Counted from the stretch's first letter, positions 25,551 to 34,262 are shown. The stretch: 52,852 nt of DNA from an uncultured Bacilli bacterium (GCA_910587775.1 CAJUNF010000006.1:1-52852), one strand, 5' to 3'. The notes: generated by a model not told the origin, from the sequence alone. A program made the numbers and translations.

Positions 25551-26251
25551 AAAGAGAAAGAAGTTTGGTAAGAAGAATATACTCTGAAAAAACAATCAAA
25601 AGAATAGAAGAAAAAATTAAGCTATTAGGAGTTAATTGCAAGTATACTGTTAATGAATTATTAAATTTAAGACTCATCTTTAGTATCACTATCTTTATTT
25701 TTGCATTACTATATTTTAAACATGGATATATAATTTCACCAGTTTTAACTGTTTTCTTCTATTTCATCAGCGAATATATTTTACTAGATATTCCAATTAA
25801 AAAGCGTGGAAGAAAATTAGAAAGAGAAGCCATTTTCTTTTTTGAAGTATTAGCACTAACCTTAGAAAGTGGACGAAATTTAAATATTGCCTTACAAATT
25901 ACTTCACAAAATATAGAAAGTGAATTAAGTAAAGAATTTCAAAAATCACTAAAAGAAATACGTCTTGGAAAAAGTTTTACAGAATGTATTATTGATATGA
26001 AAAAAAGAATTCCTAGTGATACAATTAATAACACATTACTAAATATTACCCAATCAAGTATACTTGGAAATAGTATTTTAGAATCTTTAAACAATCAACT
26101 TGATTTTTTAAGAGAAAAAAGATTATTAGAGATTAAAGCAGAAATAGCCAAATTACCAACCAAAATTAGTGTAATTTCTGTTTTATTCTTTATTCCTATT
26201 ATGCTTTTAATAATTCTTTCCCCAGTCATATTAGAGTTTATCTTTGGATAA
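25547..26251 (+). CDS. tadC: TadC inner-membrane platform protein
   Basis: A 234-residue protein with a T2SSF core: FFFEVLALTLESGRNLNIALQI, EIRLGKSFTECIIDMKKRIPS, LLNITQSSILGNSILESL, and a C-terminal membrane helix ending the protein. It partners TadB and is the last gene of the operon. It starts at the ATGA shared with tadB. No terminator is evident before the next promoter. Confidence 0.9.
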   Translation: MKRERSLVRRIYSEKTIKRIEEKIKLLGVNCKYTVNELLNLRLIFSITIFIFALLYFKHGYIISPVLTVFFYFISEYILLDIPIKKRGRKLEREAIFFFEVLALTLESGRNLNIALQITSQNIESELSKEFQKSLKEIRLGKSFTECIIDMKKRIPSDTINNTLLNITQSSILGNSILESLNNQLDFLREKRLLEIKAEIAKLPTKISVISVLFFIPIMLLIILSPVILEFIFG

Positions 26252-26271
26252 ACTTTTTTAAGGAAAAATTC

Positions 26272-26300
26272 TTGCATTTTGTAATAAATTAGAGTAGAAT
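26272..26300 (+). promoter_or_regulatory. Promoter of the HExxH protein gene
   Basis: TTGCAT (26272-26277), a 17-base spacer and TAGAAT (26295-26300), 26 bases before the start codon. It separates this gene from the Tad operon. Confidence 0.6.
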
Positions 26301-26326
26301 AGCTGCAAAAGAGGGGGAATTTTATT

Positions 26327-28333
26327 ATGCATATTACTACAATAAAAATAAATGATCAAGAAATTAAAGTTACGTATGATGGGGTAAATTATAGTTTTGA
26401 AAATGCAAGTGAAGAGCAACTAAAATTTTTAACTAAATTAGTAGAGAAATCAAACATTCAAAAAAATATGAAATTAACACTTTTGTTATTAATGAGCTTA
26501 TATATAACAACTCCACAAGTTAAATATGATAGTAACGCGGTAGCAATTTCTAAAACATTTACTAAGCAAAATATACGAGAAATCATAAATAAATATAATT
26601 TAACAAACATAGAATATATTTTAAAAAATCAAAACAACTTTTGGGCTTATTATAATGCTACAATGGAAAATAAAAGTATGAATGAGCAGGATCAAGAAGC
26701 CAGTTTAAAATTGTTTTATTATGTCAATGAATATTTAGGATATGATTTTGAAAATCAACTAAAAAAAATACAAGATCGTAATATAATCGTGGATGATGAA
26801 TTTTGTCAAGCAAACGATGCGTATGGGATGCATACCAAAGAAACTGATGATATATATCTAATGGAAGAGACTACTTTAGACACAAGGATCCATGAAAATA
26901 TTCATCATCATTTTGATTTTCCAAATTCATATGAAATTGTAAATAATAGCGGTCAAAAAAAACCTCCACGTTTTATTTGGGGTATAGCGCTAGAAGAGGC
27001 ACTCGCAAGTGATATTTCTGGTGAAATTATTTCTACAGATGGATTTCCAGATTCTTATCCAGAATTAAATACTTGTCTTCAAGGATTATATACAACATTC
27101 GGAAAAGAAAATATATTAAAAATATTAAGCAGCCCAGATTTTTTAGAACAACTTTATAATGAATTAAAATCTTGCAACTTAGATGAAACAGAAATAGTAA
27201 GATTCTTTACAAGACTTGATTTTTTACATAGTTTTAGTATAAATGCGCCAATGGATGGGGTAAATTTAGATGTATTAAAATATTCCCTAAGTGAGCATTT
27301 GATTACAATTTATGAAGCCAAAACAGGTTTAGATTGGCAAGATAGTTTAAAAATGCAAGCAATCGTTTATGCCTTAAATCAACGACTAAATATAGAGAAT
27401 ATAAAAAATTATGAAACGAGTGAAGGCTTAAAGTATTTAAATGAGACAATTCCATTCTTATCAAAGAAAGATTTTTTGAAACAATATAATATTGAATTAG
27501 ATTTTAATTACTTATCTGTTGTAACAGAAACTATGAATCAAAATTGGTCGGGAGATCTTAGTCTTAAAATACAAAAAGAAGGTATACTATCTTGTGACGA
27601 AATAGATACTTATCTTTATAGTTTTGAGGGTGAAAAGCTAATAAATCAAAGCTGTTATAGTAGCTGGGAAGTATACAACAACACTAGACTAGAGAAATAT
27701 CAAGTTCCAAAAGAAGACTGGCACTACTATAATCAAGATTTACAATTTGGGATGAGCTATGTCGATATGATTTTAGATAACAAACAATTATCAGAACAAG
27801 AAAAAAGCTATTTTATCAAAAAATTACCAGACTTTATGGCACTTCACCCAGAAATGTTTGAAGATAATCGCGCAAATCCTATGCTTTTTACATATTTATA
27901 TTCTGCATATATCAATTGTACTAGTAAAGAAGATATTATAAAATTATTTTGTGAAGAAGATTATCTGTATCAAAATTGTGGAGATTTTTATTTAAATATT
28001 CTAAGAGAAGACAGAATATTTGATAAAAATACTCAAAAAGAAATACTAAGAACAATGGGCTTATATCAAAGATACCGTTCTATAATATATAAATTACTAT
28101 CAGAAAGAAAAATAACAGAAGAAGAATATTTCTCTTTGATAAATGAATTTGTTTCATGGATTTCAAAAAATCCAGAATTAGTAAAATTTTATTCACACTC
28201 AGGAGAAGATCTTTTAGGTCTACTTTTAAAAGATCGTCAAAGCTATCAAAGTATTTATGATGCACTAACAAAAGAAAGTGAATTACTATTCCCAATCTAT
28301 GAAGTGCAACCTAATAAAATAAGAAGAAAGTAA
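26327..28333 (+). CDS. Putative membrane-anchored HExxH metalloprotease
   Basis: 668 residues, not recognised as a named family. An N-terminal 40-residue beta-like part is followed by one hydrophobic segment (about 49-63) and a long soluble region. A zinc-protease motif HENIH is at 189-193, followed 30 residues later by EEALASDISGE (223-233), which is a good place for the third (Glu) ligand of a gluzincin. The remainder (about 250-668) is helical and acidic with many aromatic residues and no repeats I can see. SD AGAGGGGG. It has its own promoter and an 11-bp terminator, so it is monocistronic. The protease call is inference from one motif pair. Confidence 0.6.
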   Translation: MHITTIKINDQEIKVTYDGVNYSFENASEEQLKFLTKLVEKSNIQKNMKLTLLLLMSLYITTPQVKYDSNAVAISKTFTKQNIREIINKYNLTNIEYILKNQNNFWAYYNATMENKSMNEQDQEASLKLFYYVNEYLGYDFENQLKKIQDRNIIVDDEFCQANDAYGMHTKETDDIYLMEETTLDTRIHENIHHHFDFPNSYEIVNNSGQKKPPRFIWGIALEEALASDISGEIISTDGFPDSYPELNTCLQGLYTTFGKENILKILSSPDFLEQLYNELKSCNLDETEIVRFFTRLDFLHSFSINAPMDGVNLDVLKYSLSEHLITIYEAKTGLDWQDSLKMQAIVYALNQRLNIENIKNYETSEGLKYLNETIPFLSKKDFLKQYNIELDFNYLSVVTETMNQNWSGDLSLKIQKEGILSCDEIDTYLYSFEGEKLINQSCYSSWEVYNNTRLEKYQVPKEDWHYYNQDLQFGMSYVDMILDNKQLSEQEKSYFIKKLPDFMALHPEMFEDNRANPMLFTYLYSAYINCTSKEDIIKLFCEEDYLYQNCGDFYLNILREDRIFDKNTQKEILRTMGLYQRYRSIIYKLLSERKITEEEYFSLINEFVSWISKNPELVKFYSHSGEDLLGLLLKDRQSYQSIYDALTKESELLFPIYEVQPNKIRRK

Positions 28334-28357
28334 TAAATAACAATTACTTTCTTTTTT
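28324..28357 (+). terminator. Terminator after the HExxH protein gene
   Basis: A perfect 11-bp stem AAGAAAGTAAT / ATTACTTTCTT with an 8-base loop, followed by a T run. Confidence 0.9.
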
Positions 28358-28429
28358 AATAAAATAACAAAACTAATAATATTCTTTTAAACCTGCTATT
28401 TGTATGATAAAATGAGTATGGTGAAAAGT

Positions 28430-28984
28430 ATGTATAACTATATTAAAGGATATGTAAAAATTCAAGAAAACAATTATATAGTAATAGAAAATAATGGAGT
28501 TGGTTATCAAATTTTTGTTGGAAATCCATTTAGTTTTCCAACTGACAAAGAAATAACAATTTATACTTATTCTTATATTCGAGAAGATGAATATAGCTTA
28601 TATGGTTTTTTAAGTACTGAAGAAAGAAACCTTTTCTTAAAACTAATTAATGTAAAAGGATTAGGTCCTAAAATGGCCATACCCATGCTTGCTACTGGAA
28701 GCGTTAGTGGAATTATTGATGCAATTGATCGAGAAAACATATTATATTTAAAGAAATTTCCTAAAATAGGAGATAAAGTAGCTCGTCAAATTATATTAGA
28801 TTTAAAAGGAAAATTAGCTGTTTCAGAAAATTTTACACCTTTAAATTCCCATGATGAACTAATTAGTGTATTAGAAAGTCTTGGATATAAACTTGCAGAT
28901 ATTAAAAAAATTATTCCAGAAATTACTTCCGATCTTCCAATAGAAGCACAGGTAAAAGAAGCCTTAAGGCTCTTATTAAAATAA
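28430..28984 (+). CDS. ruvA: Holliday junction helicase subunit RuvA
   Basis: 184 residues from the ATG behind GGTGAAAAG; upstream in-frame starts (from 28400) precede this site. It has an OB-fold start MYNYIKGYVKI, the DEYSLYGFLSTEERNLFLKL segment, helix-hairpin-helix motifs (VKGLGPKMAIPML; FPKIGDKVARQII) and a C-terminal domain III. RuvA binds the four-way junction and loads RuvB. It is slightly shorter than average, mainly in the linker. It overlaps the next gene by one base. Confidence 0.95.
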   Translation: MYNYIKGYVKIQENNYIVIENNGVGYQIFVGNPFSFPTDKEITIYTYSYIREDEYSLYGFLSTEERNLFLKLINVKGLGPKMAIPMLATGSVSGIIDAIDRENILYLKKFPKIGDKVARQIILDLKGKLAVSENFTPLNSHDELISVLESLGYKLADIKKIIPEITSDLPIEAQVKEALRLLLK

Positions 28985-29514
28985 TGAGAATTGGAATAGA
29001 CATTGACGATACAATCACAGAAACAAAAAGAGAAATATCCAAACAAATTAAGAAGTTTCGTCGTCAATATAAATTAAAAAGATACAATGAATTTCATCAA
29101 TTAAGTGATGAAAATTTTACTAAATTTATGACGGAATATGGAAGTAAAATATATCTGGAAATGAAAATAAAAAAAAGAGCAATTGAAGTAATTCGTAAGT
29201 GGTATGAAGAAGGACACGAAATTTATTTTATAACAGCTAGAGCAGAAAGTGATTGTAAAAATATTGAAGAATATACAAAACTTTTTTTAAGAAAAAATAT
29301 CATTCCTTACCACTATATTATGTTTAACTCTAAAAACAAGGGTGTGGATACGGCAACATTAAATCTAGATGTTTTTATAGATGATAGAGAAAGTGTGTTA
29401 GATACAATAAAAGGCCCTTTTTTAATAAGAGTAATTGCAGATAAGAAAAACTATAGTAAATACAAAAAAGCACGAAATTGGAAAGAAATTGAAGAGATTG
29501 TTAGCACTCTTTAA
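28984..29514 (+). CDS. 5'(3')-deoxyribonucleotidase-like HAD phosphatase
   Basis: A 176-residue protein with the HAD motif I DIDDTI near the start (5-10), motif II ITARAE (about 78-83) and motif III/IV FIDDRES (about 137-143). This layout fits the small NT5C-type nucleotidases that remove phosphate from (deoxy)nucleoside monophosphates. It begins at the stop codon of ruvA (TAATG) and ends 11 bases before ruvB. It therefore splits the usual ruvAB pair and is co-transcribed with it. Confidence 0.8.
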   Translation: MRIGIDIDDTITETKREISKQIKKFRRQYKLKRYNEFHQLSDENFTKFMTEYGSKIYLEMKIKKRAIEVIRKWYEEGHEIYFITARAESDCKNIEEYTKLFLRKNIIPYHYIMFNSKNKGVDTATLNLDVFIDDRESVLDTIKGPFLIRVIADKKNYSKYKKARNWKEIEEIVSTL

Positions 29515-29525
29515 GAGGTTATAAA

Positions 29526-30533
29526 ATGGAAAAAGAAAGAATATTAGATGCAGATATAATTGAATCAGATCAAACAGAAGAAAATATTCGTCCTCAAAGT
29601 TTATCAGAATATGTTGGACAAACCGAAATAACAGAGAATTTAAATATTTTTATAGAAGCAGCTAAGATAAGACACGAATCATTAGATCATGTCTTGCTTT
29701 ATGGTCCACCAGGTCTTGGAAAAACAACACTTGCTCATATTATTGCAAATGAACTAGGAGTAAATATTAAAACTGCATCTGGTCCATCTTTAGAAAAAAG
29801 CGGCGATCTTGCAGCAGTATTATCTACATTAGAGCCTGGAGACGTTTTATTTATAGACGAAATACATCGTATGCCAAAATTCATAGAAGAAATATTATAT
29901 CCTGCTATGGAAGATTTTGAACTTGATATAGTAATTAGTAATGATGGACATAGTAGAAGTATTAAAATTGATCTACCTCCATTTACATTAGTTGGAGCAA
30001 CCACAAGAGCTGGAGACATATCAAGTCCATTAAGAGATCGTTTTGGTATCATATCAAAATTAAATTACTATACAGACGATGAATTATTTCAAATTATCAA
30101 AAGAACAAGCAGGGTACTTAAAATGGATATAAATGATAAATCTGCCAAAGAAATAAGTAAACGTTGTCGAAAAACTCCTCGTATCGCCAATCGTCTGTTT
30201 AAAAGAGTACGAGATTTCGCATTAGTAAAAAAAGAACAAGAAATTGATCTAGAAACTACTTTAGATGCTCTTCAAAAACTAAAGGTGGATCCATATGGAT
30301 TAGATGCAATTGATACAGAATATCTAATGGCTTTGATTACCAAATTTAATGGTGGACCAGTAGGAGTAGAAACAATTGCAACAAGCATTGGAGAAGAAGT
30401 ATCTACTATTGAAGACGTTGTAGAACCATTTCTTTTACAAGAAGGTTTTATAAAAAGAACGCCAAGAGGAAGAGTAGTTACCGAAAAAAGCTATGACCAC
30501 TTAAAAATTGCTCATAATAATACATTTTTTTAA
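29526..30533 (+). CDS. ruvB: Holliday junction helicase motor RuvB
   Basis: A 335-residue AAA+ ATPase of normal length: RPQSLSEYVGQ, Walker A GPPGLGKTTLAH, Walker B LFIDEIHRM, sensor I GATTRAG, arginine finger region LRDRFG, and the C-terminal winged helix with TPRGRVVT. It drives branch migration with RuvA. SD AGAGG. Confidence 0.98.
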   Translation: MEKERILDADIIESDQTEENIRPQSLSEYVGQTEITENLNIFIEAAKIRHESLDHVLLYGPPGLGKTTLAHIIANELGVNIKTASGPSLEKSGDLAAVLSTLEPGDVLFIDEIHRMPKFIEEILYPAMEDFELDIVISNDGHSRSIKIDLPPFTLVGATTRAGDISSPLRDRFGIISKLNYYTDDELFQIIKRTSRVLKMDINDKSAKEISKRCRKTPRIANRLFKRVRDFALVKKEQEIDLETTLDALQKLKVDPYGLDAIDTEYLMALITKFNGGPVGVETIATSIGEEVSTIEDVVEPFLLQEGFIKRTPRGRVVTEKSYDHLKIAHNNTFF

Positions 30534-30550
30534 AAAGAATTATGGTTCCC

Positions 30551-30584
30551 AAAAGAAGACAAGAGAAAATTCTTCTTTTTTTAT
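30551..30584 (+). terminator. Terminator after ruvB
   Basis: AAAAGAAG (30551-30558) pairs with CTTCTTTT (30572-30579), followed by a T run. Confidence 0.65.
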
Positions 30585-30670
30585 GTCTTACTAAAAATAA
30601 TAATATTAATAATTGCATTATGTGAAGAAAACGGTTATAATAACACCAATTTCTAAAAAGGGTGATTAGT

Positions 30671-31432
30671 ATGATGTGCAAGTTAATTTCTTCCGATAAC
30701 AAAATAATTGAAATACCATATTACGAAATGGAGAATACTTGTAAATTCTTAGTAGATGAGTATTTGAATAGTGAAAATAAAAAAGAACAATATCAACGAA
30801 GCCTAAAGTTTTATAAATTTATAAAGCAATATAAAACTTTTTCGCCATATTTTGATTTTGTTCTACTACATATGGGATATACATTGCAAAATCCATTATT
30901 TATTTCTGATACCATTCTAAAAGTAAAACAAGATGAAGGTATTAATTATTATTTTGCAGAATATCAAAAAGAAGATTTGTCTCGTCTTAGTAAAGCACGT
31001 TTATCAAATCCGATATTAATGCAAGGAAAAGAAAATAACATCAATAGAATTAAATTAACAAAAAAATATAAAAATATACCAGAGGGATTTATAACTAGTG
31101 ACTTAAATTTATTATCATTAAAAGGATATTATGATTTGCATGATTTTTGGGCTTCTCTTTGGATTCATGAACTTATGAAAAAAAGAAAAGATGTGTGTGA
31201 AGACTACTTACAAAGAAAAGGTAGTGATATGATTTTATATAATCCTGCAGACATGTTATTAGATTATTACCCATGGATTCGCTTTTGTTCTTATAATACT
31301 GATAATAAACCAACATATTTAGCATATTATAATGGAAAAAGAAATTCAGACTTACAAAATGAGTTTTTAAAAGAATTGCAAAATCAAAGAAGATTAACAA
31401 AACAAAATATGATAGATATAAGCGAAGAATAG
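30671..31432 (+). CDS. Unknown protein between ruvB and queA
   Basis: 253 residues from the ATG behind GGGTGAT. It is a soluble, mixed helical protein rich in Tyr/Phe/Trp, with WASLWIHELMKKRKDVCEDYLQ in the middle and WIRFCSYNTDNKPTYLAYYNGKR near the end. No catalytic motif, signal peptide or membrane helix is visible, and I do not recognise a family. It has its own terminator. It lies where Bacillus has bofC (between ruvB and queA) but shows no similarity I can see to BofC. Confidence 0.75.
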   Translation: MMCKLISSDNKIIEIPYYEMENTCKFLVDEYLNSENKKEQYQRSLKFYKFIKQYKTFSPYFDFVLLHMGYTLQNPLFISDTILKVKQDEGINYYFAEYQKEDLSRLSKARLSNPILMQGKENNINRIKLTKKYKNIPEGFITSDLNLLSLKGYYDLHDFWASLWIHELMKKRKDVCEDYLQRKGSDMILYNPADMLLDYYPWIRFCSYNTDNKPTYLAYYNGKRNSDLQNEFLKELQNQRRLTKQNMIDISEE

Positions 31433-31449
31433 ACAAAATTCTTCTTTTT
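31424..31449 (+). terminator. Terminator overlapping the stop of the unknown gene
   Basis: GAAGAAT (31424-31430) and ATTCTTC (31438-31444), a perfect 7-bp stem, followed by TTTTTC. The stop codon lies at the edge of the loop. Confidence 0.7.
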
Positions 31450-31483
31450 CATTATAATGGAAAAAGTAAAGAAGGAAAATAGT

Positions 31484-32524
31484 ATGAATTTAGAAGATTT
31501 TAATTACGAACTACCTGAGCAATTGATTGCTCAAACACCTCTTAAAACCAGAACCGATTCAAAATTGTTAATTTTAGATCGGGAAAGCGGTGAATTAGAA
31601 CATAAACATTTTAATGATATTTTAGATTATTTAAAGAAAGATGATGTGCTTGTAATAAATGATACAAAAGTAATACCAGCAAGATTAATTGGGGAGAAAA
31701 CAGAAACCAAAGCAGTCATTGAACTATTACTTTTAAAAGACTTAGGAGAAAATACTTGGAGCTGTTTATCACGTCCTTTTAAAAGACTAAAAGAAGGAAC
31801 AGTATTATCATTTGGAAACGGATTATTAAAAGCACAAGTAATCAAAAAAGAGACAGAGGGAATTGTTGAGGTAAAATTTATTTATGAAGGAATATTCTTA
31901 GAAATTTTAGACCAACTAGGACAAATGCCACTTCCTCCATACATTCATGAACAACTTCTAGAAAAAGATCGTTATAATACTGTTTATGCCAAAAATATTG
32001 GAAGTGCTGCTGCACCAACTGCTGGACTCCATTTTACAAAGGAACTATTAAATAAAATAAAAGAAAAGGGAATTATTATTACAAACGTGACTCTTCATGT
32101 TGGGCTTGGAACATTTCGACCAGTAGAAACAGAAGATATTTTAAAACATCACATGCATAGTGAATATTTTGAATTAAGTGAAGAAAGTGCAAATATCTTA
32201 AATAAAGCCAAAAAAGAGAATCGAAGAATTATAGCAGTAGGAACAACTTCTACAAGAGTTTTAGAAACTGTAGCGTTAAAATATAATGAATTCAAAAAGT
32301 GTTCTGGCAATACAGATATTTTTATCTATCCAGGATATAAATTCAAAGCTATTGACTGTTTAATTACTAATTTTCATTTACCAAAAAGTACATTAATCAT
32401 GCTAGTAAGTGCTCTAGCTGGAAGAGAAAATATTTTGCACGCTTATCAAAGTGCAATAGAAAATCATTATCGTTTTTTCTCATTTGGAGATTCCATGTTT
32501 ATTAAAACAGAAAAAAAGGACTAA
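31484..32524 (+). CDS. queA: tRNA preQ1(34) S-adenosylmethionine ribosyltransferase-isomerase
   Basis: 346 residues from the ATG behind GAAGGAAAA (an in-frame ATG at 31457 precedes that site). Diagnostic stretches: FNYELPEQLIAQTPLKTR, VLVINDTKVIPARL, PLPPYIHE, AAPTAGLHFT, VTLHVGLGTFRPV, GTTSTRVLE and FHLPKSTLIMLVSALAG. QueA adds the AdoMet ribosyl part to preQ1 at tRNA position 34 in queuosine synthesis. tgt, its usual downstream neighbour, is not here. It ends tail-to-tail with a minus-strand gene. Confidence 0.97.
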   Translation: MNLEDFNYELPEQLIAQTPLKTRTDSKLLILDRESGELEHKHFNDILDYLKKDDVLVINDTKVIPARLIGEKTETKAVIELLLLKDLGENTWSCLSRPFKRLKEGTVLSFGNGLLKAQVIKKETEGIVEVKFIYEGIFLEILDQLGQMPLPPYIHEQLLEKDRYNTVYAKNIGSAAAPTAGLHFTKELLNKIKEKGIIITNVTLHVGLGTFRPVETEDILKHHMHSEYFELSEESANILNKAKKENRRIIAVGTTSTRVLETVALKYNEFKKCSGNTDIFIYPGYKFKAIDCLITNFHLPKSTLIMLVSALAGRENILHAYQSAIENHYRFFSFGDSMFIKTEKKD

Positions 32525-32547
32525 TTATTGTCCTTTTTCTTTGTTTT
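32504..32547. terminator. Bidirectional terminator between queA and the transglutaminase-like gene
   Basis: AAAAAGGAC (32513-32521) and GTCCTTTTT (32530-32538) form a perfect 9-bp core that can extend through flanking A/T. It covers both stop codons. Confidence 0.8.
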
Positions 32548-33507
32548 AAATTCTAAATAAACCTCCGGTTTAAAACGATGCTCTAATACTTCGACACTAC
32601 CATTATCAGCTTCTTCTAATTCTAAAGTATCTACAAGAAAGTATTTATGTTGTAAATAATCTTTTCCATCTTTACTAACAGGATCATCCCAAGTTAAATC
32701 TAAATGTAACCATTCCTGATCAACTTTAACAGCATTCCAAACATGTCCTTCATTTTGTTCTTCTAAATCTTCTGGTGTAGTAGCAATTTTATAATTTGGA
32801 ACTCTAAGACGTGTTAAAAATATAGCCATTAAATCAGTATATCCATTACAAGTGGCATAGCCTTCAAATAATGGGCCATAAGCCAAATAAGATAAATAAT
32901 TTGATTCACCATTTTCATTTCTTGTAACATCATATTTAGTGTGATTTATAATATAATCATGCATGGTTTTAATTTGATCATATAGGGAATCTTGGAAATT
33001 AATCTCATTTGCAATAATTTCATCCATTTTTTCTTCAATTTTTAGAATCTGTTCTTCTGAGTATAAATATTCTACTTGAACAGTAATTTCTCCAGATTCA
33101 GACAATGTAGTTTTAATATTAGAAAAGCTATTATAAGGATGAACGTAATTATTAATGTGTGTAAGCATATTTTGATCTTGACTAAATTCTTTCATATCTT
33201 GAATACAAGAAGTATACTCACTAGGGCAGTAAAAAGTAAAATTAGACCATCCAGAATTAACTATGGTAAAGAAAATACGTTTTAAATCACCCTTACTAAG
33301 TGGTAAAAAAGAATCTGTGTTTTGAATAAAAAGAAAAGAATCTTTTTTATAATAATCATTATGTTCTTGATCATTATATAAAGGTGTTTTTTCAATTAAA
33401 GTAGAAAGTTGTGTACTAATTGAAGATACATTAGATAAAAGTAAAATAAGAAAAACACAACAAATAAATGGAAAGATCATCTTTTTTAAAAACTTCACAA
33501 AAACCAA
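32521..33507 (-). CDS. Membrane-anchored transglutaminase-like protein
   Basis: 328 residues with an N-terminal signal anchor (about 10-27). The C-terminal half has a transglutaminase-like fold with its Cys-His-Asp triad: GYATCNGYTD, EGHVWNAVKV and WLHLDLTWDDP. Related bacterial proteins act outside the membrane as proteases or wall-processing factors; the substrate here is unknown. The start is uncertain: TTG at 33507, GTG at 33498 and ATG at 33480 are all in frame and none has a strong SD. It overlaps the queA stop by 4 bases. Confidence 0.8.
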   Translation of the reverse strand: MVFVKFLKKMIFPFICCVFLILLLSNVSSISTQLSTLIEKTPLYNDQEHNDYYKKDSFLFIQNTDSFLPLSKGDLKRIFFTIVNSGWSNFTFYCPSEYTSCIQDMKEFSQDQNMLTHINNYVHPYNSFSNIKTTLSESGEITVQVEYLYSEEQILKIEEKMDEIIANEINFQDSLYDQIKTMHDYIINHTKYDVTRNENGESNYLSYLAYGPLFEGYATCNGYTDLMAIFLTRLRVPNYKIATTPEDLEEQNEGHVWNAVKVDQEWLHLDLTWDDPVSKDGKDYLQHKYFLVDTLELEEADNGSVEVLEHRFKPEVYLEFKTKKKDNN

Positions 33508-33532
33508 CTACTTTCTAAAAATAATTCTAACA

Positions 33533-33563
33533 TTAAAAAAAGAAGTAATCAAATAATTACTTC
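33533..33563 (-). terminator. rpsT terminator
   Basis: On the minus strand GAAGTAAT-N6-ATTACTTC, an 8-bp perfect stem, followed by a run of T. It overlaps the last codons of rpsT. Confidence 0.85.
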
Positions 33564-33820
33564 ATTCCTTTAACTTTTTGTGATAATCTGCTTTTTTGAC
33601 GACTAGCAGTATTTTCTTTAATTAATCCTTTACTAACAGCTTGATCTACATATTTTTGAGTATCAGAAAGTAATGTAGTAGCTTTTTCTTTATCGTTTGC
33701 AGCAATTGCTTTATCACAATCTTTAATTAAATTCTTAACACGAGCTTTTAATTCATGATTGTTATCTGTTTTCTTTGCAATAACTTTAATCGCTTTTTTA
33801 GAACTTTTAATATTAGCCAT
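33557..33820 (-). CDS. rpsT: 30S ribosomal protein S20
   Basis: 87 residues of normal length: MANIKSSKKAIKVI start, Lys-rich helices, then KGLIKENTASRQKSRLSQKVK, the S20 C-terminal signature. S20 binds 16S rRNA early in assembly. SD AAGGGAG. It points away from gpr, the same arrangement as in Bacillus. Confidence 0.97.
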   Translation of the reverse strand: MANIKSSKKAIKVIAKKTDNNHELKARVKNLIKDCDKAIAANDKEKATTLLSDTQKYVDQAVSKGLIKENTASRQKSRLSQKVKGMK

Positions 33821-33853
33821 AAATATCTCCCTTCTATACCTAATTCAAGTACC

Positions 33854-33882
33854 ATTTTAACAGAATTATATGAGGAATGCAA
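33854..33882 (-). promoter_or_regulatory. rpsT promoter
   Basis: On the minus strand: -35 TTGCAT (33882-33877), a 17-base spacer and -10 TAAAAT (33859-33854), giving a short leader before rpsT. Confidence 0.65.
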
Positions 33883-34009
33883 CGAAAAAATACCATTTTA
33901 AAAGCGATAAAAAAACTTACTTAACATTTTTTTGATAAAAATCAATTACTAAATGTTGTGTTGTTATAAATACCTGGAAAAAGTAAAAAAAAAATATTAT
34001 AATAAGTAG

Positions 34010-34062
34010 GAATTCCATATTTATAATTAGTTTATAATAGTATGGCCATAAATATGGAATTC
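34010..34062. repeat. 15-bp perfect inverted repeat
   Basis: GAATTCCATATTTAT (34010-34024) and its exact reverse complement ATAAATATGGAATTC (34048-34062), separated by 23 bases. There is no T run of the terminator kind directly after it. It could be the end of a small mobile element or a regulatory RNA hairpin before the remnant. Confidence 0.75.
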
Positions 34063-34118
34063 AACTCAAATATTGGTTTAAAAAAATGCAAGAAAAATTA
34101 TAGTTTAAAAGGGGATAA

Positions 34119-34262
34119 AGCTATTGGTTTGTCGATCACCGTTCCCCTTGGTTCGACCGTGGTGCAGCATTCCACATTGGTAGTGGTGTTGGAGTGTTTG
34201 CACTTGATGATGCGTATGGGCAAGCAAATGGTGGTGATAGTTTTCGCGTGTCTTTACTATGA
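34119..34262 (+). pseudogene. C-terminal remnant of a lectin-like / phage-type surface domain
   Basis: Frame 34119-34262 encodes 47 residues containing YWFVDHRSPWFDRGAAF, then GSGVGVFALDD and a final NGGDSFRVSLL before TGA. This matches, from memory, the C-terminal end of C-type-lectin-like domains with the pattern RSPWF-RGG...AGVFAF...FR seen in phage tail and Firmicute surface proteins, sometimes as retroelement-diversified ends. The frame is closed by TAA at 34116 and has no start codon, so it is a fragment. Base composition is about 48 % GC by hand count, far above the roughly 30 % around it, which points to transfer from elsewhere. Confidence 0.6.
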
